A model generated the notes under the pieces. It did not search any database. It was not told the DNA's origin and worked only from the letters and a program-made list of their open reading frames with translations. From assembly GCA_036568605.1 (NCBI GenBank), contig DATCSE010000055.1:1-9294 (forward strand): a stretch of DNA of 9,294 bases. Direction: 5' to 3'. Positions 1-6,542 of this stretch are shown piece by piece. Position 1 is the first letter of the stretch; every line of letters starts with the position of its first letter. The position numbers and the translations under genes were made by a program. The DNA is from DATCSE01 sp036568605 (GTDB lineage: Bacteria > Pseudomonadota > Gammaproteobacteria > Burkholderiales > Burkholderiaceae_C).

Positions 1-596
1 CCTTCCAGATGCCGCGGCTCGCCCAGCAGCAGCGAGCGCATGCGCGCAAGCTCGCTCTTTTCCATGATCTCGATCGGGAACGCAGCCCCGCGGGCGCGCT
101 CGCCGAAGCCCTCGTCGAGCACGCCGTCGGCCCCCAGCTGCGCGAGCGTGTGCGACGGGTCGATCGCACAGGACTTGACGACGACCAGCCGCTCCGCGTT
201 CAGGTCGCGCGCCAGGTCCAATGCGATCGTGTCCGAGGTGGCGCCCCAGTGGGTCCGCGAATCGGGCTCGAGGCGTTGCAGCTCGAACGGCAGCCAGATC
301 GCCGCGCGGCCCTTGTGCAGCACGTTCGCGATCTCGGTCCGGCGCATCGCGAGCTGCAGCGTCGGGTTCATCGCATGCAGCTGGTAGCCGGTCTGCACCA
401 TCGCCAGCACCGCCATGTTGTGGGCCGCGAGGTCGTTGAACTGCCACAGGGCCTGCACGCGCCGCACCTCGTCGGCCAGTGTGCCGCCGCCGCAGACGAT
501 GGTGACGCGGCCGCCGCCGAGCTGCGCCAGCAGGTCCAGCCACCGCGGCAACGCCGGGTCGGCGGTCAGGCTGCCTCCGAGCTTGACGACCCACAT
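1..596 (-). CDS. Amino-acid-kinase-fold protein, MfnE-like (partial, C-terminus off the left edge)
   Basis: About 198 residues are visible, beginning MWVVKLGGSLTADP and open to base 1. Residues 5-10 (KLGGSL) form the N-terminal phosphate-binding loop of the amino acid kinase fold, and VCGGG at about 34-38 is the second glycine loop. A later segment, SDTIALDLARDLNAERLVVVKS, is the usual kinase-fold Asp-rich helix plus strand. The family runs roughly 200-220 aa, so little is missing. In Methanocaldococcus the homologous MfnE phosphorylates aminomethyl-furanmethanol phosphate to its diphosphate during methanofuran synthesis. By analogy this should activate the furan unit of methylofuran; that is inference, as I align by eye only. 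The start ATG (596-594) overlaps the stop of the upstream gene (TGATG), and only a weak purine-rich stretch precedes it, so translation is probably coupled. It could be another small-molecule kinase of the same fold, but the neighbourhood argues against that. Confidence 0.8.
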   Translation of the reverse strand, partial: MWVVKLGGSLTADPALPRWLDLLAQLGGGRVTIVCGGGTLADEVRRVQALWQFNDLAAHNMAVLAMVQTGYQLHAMNPTLQLAMRRTEIANVLHKGRAAIWLPFELQRLEPDSRTHWGATSDTIALDLARDLNAERLVVVKSCAIDPSHTLAQLGADGVLDEGFGERARGAAFPIEIMEKSELARMRSLLLGEPRHLE

Positions 597-1690
597 CAGC
601 GCTGCTCGCTGTCGTAGAGCGCGGCGACCGCCACCGCCGGCGCGCACACCTGGGCCCAGCGCGCCGTGGCCTCGGCGCCGGGCAATGCGTCGCCTGCGAT
701 GTGCGCGACGTCGCGGCCGTAGCGCTGGCACGCGTAAGGCGCATCGGCGCGCGCGAGCAGGTCGGGCACGAGGAACTCGCCGCAACCGGCCGCCAGCGCG
801 ACGGCCGCATCGCCCAGTTCATGGGCCGCGATCACGCGGCGCAGCTGGCCGGCGATCTCGTCGACCTGCTTCGCGCGCCAGGCGTGCGCGAACGCGAGCC
901 AGTCGTCCGGCGCGGCGTCGCGCGCGTCCAGGCCGATCATGCGGGCGAGGCGCCGCCGGGTCGCGTCCAGGTCCTTGGGCGCGTTGTCGGCGCTGGGGTG
1001 GAGATCGTGGCCCGGATCGAGCTCGCCGGTGAGCCGGTAGACATCGGCCGTGGTCGCGAAGAACTCGTTCATCACGTTCAGCTCGCGGCCTTGCCACGCG
1101 ATGCGCGGCCCGAGCGCGCACAGCGGCGTGCGCACGACGCCGTGGTAGACCAGCTCGCCGCTCGCGAGCCGCTGGGCGTCGCTGCGGACGTCGCCCAGCA
1201 CGCGGCCGCCGCGGAAGGCGATCAGGTCGGTGGTCGTGCTGCCGATGTCGATCAGCACGCCTTCGGCGATGCAGCGCGCGGCGTGCGATGCGGTCGCGAG
1301 CCAGTTGGCCGACGCGATCCGCTCCCATCGAGCGGAGACTTCCCCCGCGCGGCACCAGCCCGTCTCGCCCGCATAGAAGTGCAGGGCGTCGGCCGTCGCC
1401 GGTGCGAGCATGTGCGCCAGCGTGGCGGCAATGCGCCGCACGCCGTCCTCGCGGTACTCGAACAGGTCGGTCATCTCGCCGGTCATCGTGACCGCATGCG
1501 CGGCGCGACCGGCCTGCGGCCAGCGCGAGCACGCGAGATGCAGCACGCGCTCCAGGTGTTCCAGCCCCTGCCACAGCGGGCAGGCCCACTGCGCCACGTC
1601 GATCACGCGGCCGTCGCGCAGCAGGCAGGCCTTCACGTGCGCGCCGCCGATGTCCCAGCCGATCACGTGATGGCGCTCAGGCGTGGCCAT
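596..1690 (-). CDS. H4MPT-linked C1 pathway protein, hydantoinase/oxoprolinase-like ASKHA fold (MfnF-like)
   Basis: A 364-aa protein starting MATPERHHVIGWDIGGAHVK. Two actin/hexokinase-type phosphate motifs are visible: GWDIGGAHVK at 11-20 and LIDIGSTTTDLI at 146-157. A third glycine-containing stretch (AAGCGEFLVPDL) lies near the C-terminus, and VTMTGEMTDLF lies at 67-77. This combination matches the family annotated as 'probable H4MPT-linked C1 transfer pathway protein', found in methanogens and methylotrophs. The archaeal member MfnF condenses the furan diphosphate with the glutamyl-tyramine unit of methanofuran. Here the partner would be the methylofuran equivalent, which is inference. 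I chose ATG 1690 because the IGWDIGG motif then lies about ten residues in; the frame is open back to 1765, with another ATG at 1702. A GGGAAGG (1700-1694) precedes 1690 with short spacing. It overlaps the ATP-grasp gene by 14 bp and its stop overlaps the MfnE-like start, so the three genes form one operon. Confidence 0.85.
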   Translation of the reverse strand: MATPERHHVIGWDIGGAHVKACLLRDGRVIDVAQWACPLWQGLEHLERVLHLACSRWPQAGRAAHAVTMTGEMTDLFEYREDGVRRIAATLAHMLAPATADALHFYAGETGWCRAGEVSARWERIASANWLATASHAARCIAEGVLIDIGSTTTDLIAFRGGRVLGDVRSDAQRLASGELVYHGVVRTPLCALGPRIAWQGRELNVMNEFFATTADVYRLTGELDPGHDLHPSADNAPKDLDATRRRLARMIGLDARDAAPDDWLAFAHAWRAKQVDEIAGQLRRVIAAHELGDAAVALAAGCGEFLVPDLLARADAPYACQRYGRDVAHIAGDALPGAEATARWAQVCAPAVAVAALYDSEQR

Positions 1691-2630
1691 GGGCCTTCCC
1701 ATGGTGATGGGCCGCGAGCACCGCGGCCGCGACATTGCGCTGCAGCGCGGCCGACAGGCCCACATAGGCCATCGTCACGCGCGGGTTGATCTCGATCAGC
1801 ACCGGCCCGCGTTGCGGATGCCAGACCAGGTCGATGCCGACGTAGCCGCGCAGCCCCGGCACGGCGCGGGCCAGCGCCTGGGCCCAGTCGCGCAGGATGC
1901 CGGTGCGGGCATCGTCGTGCGGCCGTGCAGCGATCTGCACGCCGCTGAACGACACGACGCCGAGGGCATCGATCGCGATCTGCTGCCGGTTCACGCTGAG
2001 CAGTTCGACGCGGTCGGCGCGGCACAGCAGCGACAGGCTGAGCGGCTCGCCCGCGACCCAGGCCTCGAGCACGGCCTCTTCGCCACGCTGCCGGCGCGCG
2101 GCGACGTCGTCGCATGCGGCCGCGTACGTGTTGTGCAGGCGGGTGTGCTCGGCGCCCGCGCCGTCGTCGGGCTTGACGACCCAGCGCCGCGTCGCCGGCG
2201 ATGCGGCGAACGCCAGCGGCGTCGTCACGCCCTGCGCGGCCGCGCGCGCGAGCGTGGCCTGCTTGCTGGAGGTCAGCGCGATCGCCGCGGCATCGCAGCC
2301 CAGCCAGCGGCCGGGATCGACGACGTGCTGCAAGCGCGCCAGCACGCCGTCGGTTTCGGGTGCGACGACCCAGGCGAGGTCGTGCAGCCGCGCCTGCTGC
2401 GCGACGAAGTCGTCCGCACGGACGCCCGGCGGCGGGTGCAGCGCACGCGCCCCGCCGGGCACCTCCGCGGCCTGCGGGCCGGCCGCCACCGTGACAGCAC
2501 AATCGCCGATCCGCAGCAGGTCGCCCACCACCGCATCGCGCATCTCGCGCCCGGCGGCGAGCAGCTCGGCGGATGCGTCGCCGGCCGCGCCGCCGCCGCT
2601 GAGATACTCGTAGACGAACACGCGCATCAT
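1677..2630 (-). CDS. ATP-grasp ligase, Orf17/MfnD-like
   Basis: A 317-aa protein starting MMRVFVYEYLSGGG, the characteristic N-terminus of the ATP-grasp proteins encoded in H4MPT islands (Orf17) and of archaeal MfnD. ATP-grasp signatures follow in order: VVKPDDGAGAEHT (near residue 150), the hinge-type EAWVAGEPLSLSLL (near 195), and GYVGIDLVW with VLIEINPRVTMAYVGL (about 265-295), whose Glu and Asn are typical Mg-ATP ligands. Archaeal MfnD joins glutamate to tyramine in methanofuran. Bacterial methylofuran is reported to carry tyrosine instead, so the bacterial acceptor is probably different; this is inference. The frame extends far upstream without a stop, but the extension is antisense to the HisA-like gene and GC-driven. 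Two tandem ATGs (2630 and 2627) are possible starts, with no good ribosome-binding site before either. The C-terminus (HHHGKAHGHA) is His-rich and lies inside the 14-bp overlap region with the next gene. Confidence 0.85.
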   Translation of the reverse strand: MMRVFVYEYLSGGGAAGDASAELLAAGREMRDAVVGDLLRIGDCAVTVAAGPQAAEVPGGARALHPPPGVRADDFVAQQARLHDLAWVVAPETDGVLARLQHVVDPGRWLGCDAAAIALTSSKQATLARAAAQGVTTPLAFAASPATRRWVVKPDDGAGAEHTRLHNTYAAACDDVAARRQRGEEAVLEAWVAGEPLSLSLLCRADRVELLSVNRQQIAIDALGVVSFSGVQIAARPHDDARTGILRDWAQALARAVPGLRGYVGIDLVWHPQRGPVLIEINPRVTMAYVGLSAALQRNVAAAVLAAHHHGKAHGHA

Positions 2631-2663
2631 CGCGGGACGACAGGTTTGGAGAGAGAACCCAGC
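2631..2663. promoter_or_regulatory. 33-bp divergent spacer between the MfnD-like and HisA-like genes
   Basis: The two transcription units start only 33 bp apart on opposite strands. This is too short to hold two full promoters, so at least one promoter must overlap the neighbouring coding sequence, or the transcripts start with little or no leader. On the plus side there is a purine-rich GGAGAGAG (2648-2655) about eight bases before ATG 2664, a credible ribosome-binding site. On the minus side the leader has no such site. I see no convincing -35/-10 pair in the spacer itself. Confidence 0.4.
2648..2655 (+). promoter_or_regulatory. Ribosome-binding site for the HisA-like gene
   Basis: A purine run GGAGAGAG lies eight bases upstream of ATG 2664. 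It fixes the start of the HisA-like gene, since the same frame is open far upstream across the antisense ATP-grasp gene. Confidence 0.6.
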
Positions 2664-3371
2664 ATGACCCTGATTCCGGTGATCGATCTGTTGAAAGGGC
2701 AAGTGGTGCGCGGCGTGCGGGGCGATCGGCAGGCCTATCGCCCCATCGAGTCGGCGTTGTGCGCCAGCAGCGATCCGCTGACGGTGGCCGGGATCCTGGT
2801 GGACCATTGTGCGGCTCGCCAGCTGTATGTCGCCGATCTCGATGCGCTGATGGGCGGGCCGCCCCAACACGCGGTGCTGCGCGAGCTGATGGTCGCGTTG
2901 CCCGGCATCGAGCTGTGGCTGGACGCGGGCTTCGCCGATGCCGATGCGGCCGCCACGCTTGGGGCACAACTTGCGCCGCATACGCCACGCATCGTGCCGG
3001 TGTTCGGCAGCGAGTCGCTGCGTTCGCGCGCTGCACTGGAGGATTGCCGAACGCGCTTCGGTGCGGCCGGCGCGGTGCTGTCGCTGGACCGGCGCGATGG
3101 CCGGCGCCTCGACCCGGCCGGCTGCTGGGATGCCGTCGCGTCGTGGCCGCAGCGCGTGATCGTCATGACGCTCGAGCGCGTCGGCTCCGGCGCCGGGCCC
3201 GATCTCGAGACGATGCGCGAGCTGCGCCGCATCGCGCCGGCGACGACCCTGATCGGCGCCGGCGGCGTGCGCAGCACCGATGACCTCGCGCGCGGCCGCG
3301 AGGCCGGTGCCGCCGCCTGGCTTGTCGCCAGTGCGCTGCACGATCTCCAGCTGCCGCGCCAACCACGCTGA
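2664..3371 (+). CDS. HisA/HisF-related TIM-barrel protein of H4MPT islands (function unknown)
   Basis: A 235-aa protein starting MTLIPVIDLLKGQVVRGVRG. The beginning (PVIDLLKG) matches the first strand of the HisA family with Asp8 in the catalytic position. LSLDRRDGR places a second Asp at about 142, comparable to the second acid/base Asp of HisA, and GAGGVRS near residue 200 looks like the phosphate-gripping loop before the last barrel strands. The YRPI and DLDALMGG stretches resemble the 'HisA-related' family shared by methanogens and H4MPT-using bacteria rather than true HisA, and no other histidine gene is nearby. A sugar-phosphate-type isomerisation in H4MPT or methylofuran synthesis is plausible but unproven. 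GGAGAGAG eight bases upstream supports the start. The gene is divergent from the MfnD-like gene and heads the plus-strand block. Confidence 0.85.
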   Translation: MTLIPVIDLLKGQVVRGVRGDRQAYRPIESALCASSDPLTVAGILVDHCAARQLYVADLDALMGGPPQHAVLRELMVALPGIELWLDAGFADADAAATLGAQLAPHTPRIVPVFGSESLRSRAALEDCRTRFGAAGAVLSLDRRDGRRLDPAGCWDAVASWPQRVIVMTLERVGSGAGPDLETMRELRRIAPATTLIGAGGVRSTDDLARGREAGAAAWLVASALHDLQLPRQPR

Positions 3372-3588
3372 ACGGCGCGCCGTCGCGCGAACGACAAAAC
3401 CAACCCTGCCATGGCCCGGTTGCATCACGAATCGTGCCATCCCGACATCGCCGTGGGCGACGGCCGGCGGCGGCCAAAAGCGCCACACTGTGTTGCAGAA
3501 GTGGCGACTTCGCGCGCGCCGTAGAAGCCTCGCTCCCGCGTGCAGCGCGGCCTGGGCAATGGCACATCGCTTGCGTGGTGAGAGCCGG
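3372..3588 (+). promoter_or_regulatory. 217-bp intergenic region upstream of fhcB with several inverted repeats
   Basis: This is the only long non-coding stretch on the left side of the fhc genes and the likeliest place for their promoter. It holds a perfect 12-bp palindrome ACGGCGCGCCGT (3372-3383) directly after the HisA-like stop, CACGA-A-TCGTG (3426-3436), ACAC-T-GTGT (3485-3493), a CGCCAC/GTGGCG pair (3481-3486 with 3501-3506) and a GAAGT-GGCG-ACTTC hairpin (3498-3511). None is followed by a T-run, so they do not look like intrinsic terminators; they could be operator half-sites. TTGCAT at 3420 and TTGCAG at 3493 are possible -35 boxes, but I find no matching -10 box at normal spacing. 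Confidence 0.35.
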
Positions 3589-4863
3589 ATGAGTGCCCTC
3601 GAATCGCCTCCCGGCCACGCCGCCGCCGCGCCCTGGACCTGCCCGTTCTGCTCGCTGTCGTGCGACAGCTTTTCGGTCGCGCTCGACGACGATGCGCAGA
3701 GCCTGGAGCTGGCCGGCAGCGACTGCAGCCGCGCGCGATCGGGGCTGTCGCGTTTCGGTCCCGCGGGCGCGCAGGCCGCGTCGCCGCAGGTCGACGGCGT
3801 GGCCTGCGATCTGGAGACCGCGGTGCGTGCCGCCGCGCGAACGCTCGCGGTCAGCCGGCAGCCGTTGTTCGGCGGTCTCGGCACCGACGTGGCCGGTGCG
3901 CGCGCCCTCTATCCGCTGGCGTGCCGCACCGGCGCGATCTGCGACCCGGCCGGCGGCGCGGCGCTGCTGCATGGCCTGCGCGCGCTGCAGGATCGCGGCG
4001 CGTTCACGACCACGCTGACCGAGGTGCGCACGCGGGCCGACCTGATCGTCTGCATCGGCGCACTGCCGAACGCGCGCTACCCGGAGTTCCTGCGGCGCTG
4101 CGGCATCGGCGAGGGCAGCACGGCGCAGCTCGTGCTGCTGCAGGCGGCGCCGGCATCGTCCGCGGAACCGCCCGCGGAAGGTGTCGAGGTCGTGCGCTTC
4201 GCCGGCGACCTGTTCGAGGCCGCGGCGATGCTCGCCGCCTGCGTCGGCGGGCGCTCGGTGCCCGCCGATGCGGCCGGCGCGCTCGCGCCGCTCGCGGCGC
4301 GGCTGCAGGCGTCGCGCTATGCGGTGCTGGTCTACGACACGGCGCAACTGCCGGCGCACGGCGCGCTGATCATCGAGACGCTGAACCGGGTCGTCGCGAC
4401 GCTGAACCAGCGCACCCGCGCGGCGCTGCTGCCGCTGGGCGGCAGCGATGGTGCGTCGACCGTCAACGCGGTGTTCACCTGGCTCTCCGGGCTGCCGCTG
4501 CGCACGCGCGCCGCGCCATCGGGCCTGGAGCACGAGCCGCTGCGCTTCGATGCCGCGCGCCTGCTTGCCGACCGTGCCGTCGATGCGCTGCTGTGGATCG
4601 CGAGCTTCGGCACCGAACCCGCGCCGCCGGCCGCGGACCTGCCGCGCATCGTGCTCGGCCATCCGGTCTTCGCGGCAGCGGTGCAGGGCCGCGCGACGGT
4701 GTTCATCCCGGTCTCGACACCCGGCATCACGTCGGCCGGGCATCTGTTCCGCACCGACGGCTCGGTGCTGATGCCGCTGCGCGCGCTGTACGACGACGGC
4801 CTGCCGACGGTGGCCGAGGTGCTGAGACGGCTGACGCAGGCGCTCGAAGGAGCGGTGGCATGA
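3589..4863 (+). CDS. fhcB: Formyltransferase/hydrolase complex subunit B
   Basis: A 424-aa protein related to subunit B of archaeal formylmethanofuran dehydrogenase (FwdB/FmdB). In bacteria this is a subunit of the cytoplasmic Fhc complex, which converts formyl-H4MPT to formate. The N-terminus carries Cys18, Cys21, Cys25 and Cys46 (C-x2-C-x3-C-x20-C), a spacing like the [4Fe-4S] site of FwdB and formate dehydrogenases. Further on, GAICDPAGG (115-123) sits where FwdB has its tungsten-ligand Cys-His, and VRTRADLIVCIGALPNARYP resembles the FwdB ADVVV...NP strand but lacks its His-Pro ending. Bacterial FhcB is known as a hydrolytic, non-redox homologue, so these are probably relics or structural. 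ATG 3589 was chosen for a GGTGAGAG a few bases upstream (3577-3584); an in-frame ATG at 3559 would add ten residues. Its stop overlaps fhcA (ATGA). Confidence 0.9.
   Translation: MSALESPPGHAAAAPWTCPFCSLSCDSFSVALDDDAQSLELAGSDCSRARSGLSRFGPAGAQAASPQVDGVACDLETAVRAAARTLAVSRQPLFGGLGTDVAGARALYPLACRTGAICDPAGGAALLHGLRALQDRGAFTTTLTEVRTRADLIVCIGALPNARYPEFLRRCGIGEGSTAQLVLLQAAPASSAEPPAEGVEVVRFAGDLFEAAAMLAACVGGRSVPADAAGALAPLAARLQASRYAVLVYDTAQLPAHGALIIETLNRVVATLNQRTRAALLPLGGSDGASTVNAVFTWLSGLPLRTRAAPSGLEHEPLRFDAARLLADRAVDALLWIASFGTEPAPPAADLPRIVLGHPVFAAAVQGRATVFIPVSTPGITSAGHLFRTDGSVLMPLRALYDDGLPTVAEVLRRLTQALEGAVA
4846..4852 (+). promoter_or_regulatory. Strong ribosome-binding site for fhcA inside the end of fhcB
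   Basis: GAAGGAG ends seven bases before ATG 4860, which decides that start and shows that fhcA can initiate in its own right as well as by coupling to fhcB. Confidence 0.65.
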
Positions 4864-6542
4864 CGACGCTGAGACTGCGCGGCGGGCGCCTCATCGATCC
4901 GGCGAACGGCGTCGACGGCGAGCAGCGCGACCTGGTCCTGCGCGACGGCCGGATCGCCGCGCTCGCACCCCACGAAGCTGTCACCGACGAGATCGACGTC
5001 GGCGGCTGCATCGTGATGGCCGGCGGCATCGACATGCACACGCACATCGGCGGCGGCAAGGTCAACCTCGCGCGAGCGCTGATGCCCGAGCTGCAGCGCG
5101 CCGGGCCGAACCCGCTCGCACTGCCGGACAACCCGTTGGAGCTCGCCTCTTGCGGCGGCTGCACGCCGGGCACGCTGGCCACCGGCTACCGCTATGTCGA
5201 GATGGGCTACACGGCCGCGTTCGAGCCGGCGATGATGGCCTGCAACGCGCGCCACACGCACATGGAGATGGGCGACACGCCCATCCTCGACCATGGCGCG
5301 TACGTGATGCTCGGCAACGACGAGCTGTTCCTCGAGATGCTGAGCCGCGGCACGGACTTCGCGCGCATCCGCGACTACGTGGGCTGGACGATCAATGCGA
5401 CCAAGGCCATGGGTGTGAAGGTCGTCAACCCGGGCGGCATCTCGGCCTTCAAGTTCAACCAGCGCAAGCTCGATGTCGACGAGCCGCATGTGCACTGGCA
5501 GGTCACGCCGCGCCGGGTCGTGCACACGCTCGCGAAGGCGCTGCGCGAGCTGGGCGTGCCGCATCCGCTGCACATCCACGGCAGCAACCTCGGCGTCGCG
5601 GGCAACATCCAATCGACGCTCGAGACGATCGCCGCGCTCGAGGGCCTGCCCGCGCACCTGACGCACGTGCAGTTCCATGCCTACGGCACCGAGGGTCCGA
5701 AGAAGTTCTCGTCGGCCGCGCTGCAGCTGGCCGAGGCGGTCAACGCGAACACTAACGTCAGCATCGACGTGGGCCAGATCATGTTCGGCCAGACCGTCAC
5801 GGCCTCGGGCGACACGATGCGCCAGCATGCGCAGTCCGGTCTGGCGAGCCCGCGCAAGTGGATAGGCGCCGACATCGAATGCGAGGCGGGCTGCGGCGTC
5901 GTGCCGTTCCGCTACCGCGACCAGAACTACGTCAACGCACTGCAGTGGGCGATCGGGCTCGAGATCTTCCTGCTGGTCCACGACCCGTGGCGTGTGGTGC
6001 TGACGACCGACCACCCGAACGGCGGCCCGTTCACCAGCTACCCGCACCTGATCCGGCTGTTGATGGACCGCAGCTTCCGCGCCGAGCAGCTGGCCAAGCT
6101 GCATCCCGACGTTGCGGCGAACGCGGCGCTGAACTCGATCACGCGCGAGCTGTCGCTCTACGAGATCGCGATCATGACGCGCGCGGCGCCGGCGCGGCTG
6201 CTGGGCCTGAAGGACCGCGGTCACCTCGGCGAGGGCGCCGCGGCCGACATCGCGGTCTACCGCGAGGATGCGAACCGCGAGGCGATGTTCACGACGCCGG
6301 CGTACGTGTTCAAGGACGGCGTGCTGGTCGCGCGCGCCGGCCGCATCACCGCGGCGCCGGTCGGCGGCACGCACTTCGTCGCGCCCGACTACGACCGCGG
6401 CATCGAGACGATGCTGCGCAAGCGCCAGGCGGCGCAGCGCGCGGTGCACTTCGACCAGCTCGCGATCGGCCACGACGAGCTGTGCAGCTGCTGCAACGGT
6501 GGGCGGCTGCTGCCGGCTGCCTGTTTCGAGTCCGCAGCGTGA
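4860..6542 (+). CDS. fhcA: Formyltransferase/hydrolase complex subunit A (amidohydrolase)
   Basis: A 560-aa metal-dependent amidohydrolase, the subunit that hydrolyses formyl-methylofuran to formate in the Fhc complex. The binuclear metal site is readable: DMHTHIGGG gives His60 and His62; INATKAMGVKVVNPGG holds Lys182 and Lys187, one of which should be the bridging (carboxylated) Lys; HIHGSN gives His238 and His240; THVQFHAYG gives His269 and His273; and TTDHPNGG gives Asp384, corresponding to the catalytic Asp of FwdA. Length is normal for the family. The short C-terminal tail ends with a Cys-rich stretch (CSCCNGG). ATG 4860 overlaps the fhcB stop, and a strong GAAGGAG (4846-4852) lies seven bases upstream. 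The stop overlaps the GTG start of fhcD. Confidence 0.95.
   Translation: MTTLRLRGGRLIDPANGVDGEQRDLVLRDGRIAALAPHEAVTDEIDVGGCIVMAGGIDMHTHIGGGKVNLARALMPELQRAGPNPLALPDNPLELASCGGCTPGTLATGYRYVEMGYTAAFEPAMMACNARHTHMEMGDTPILDHGAYVMLGNDELFLEMLSRGTDFARIRDYVGWTINATKAMGVKVVNPGGISAFKFNQRKLDVDEPHVHWQVTPRRVVHTLAKALRELGVPHPLHIHGSNLGVAGNIQSTLETIAALEGLPAHLTHVQFHAYGTEGPKKFSSAALQLAEAVNANTNVSIDVGQIMFGQTVTASGDTMRQHAQSGLASPRKWIGADIECEAGCGVVPFRYRDQNYVNALQWAIGLEIFLLVHDPWRVVLTTDHPNGGPFTSYPHLIRLLMDRSFRAEQLAKLHPDVAANAALNSITRELSLYEIAIMTRAAPARLLGLKDRGHLGEGAAADIAVYREDANREAMFTTPAYVFKDGVLVARAGRITAAPVGGTHFVAPDYDRGIETMLRKRQAAQRAVHFDQLAIGHDELCSCCNGGRLLPAACFESAA

Noticed and set aside
1683..2663. Long plus-strand open frame continuous with the HisA-like gene and antisense to the ATP-grasp gene
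   Set aside because: Its translation is Arg/Ala/Gln-rich low-complexity typical of GC-rich antisense frames. The HisA family start at 2664 has its own ribosome-binding site.
3372..3383. Palindrome ACGGCGCGCCGT as an intrinsic terminator for the HisA-like gene
   Set aside because: No loop and no following T-run, so it does not fit a Rho-independent terminator.
2631..3884. Upstream extension of the ATP-grasp frame on the minus strand
   Set aside because: It is antisense to the HisA-like gene and fhcB and has no recognisable domain. The protein family begins at the MRVFVYEYLSGGG motif.
3660..4859. Open frame within fhcB leading into fhcA, suggesting a fused larger protein
   Set aside because: It is Arg/Ala-rich shadow sequence in another frame of fhcB. 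FhcA homology begins at 4860 with a strong ribosome-binding site.
4332..6473. Large minus-strand open frame opposite fhcA
   Set aside because: The composition is Arg/Ala/Val/His-rich with no motifs, and it is explained by third-position GC bias of fhcA.
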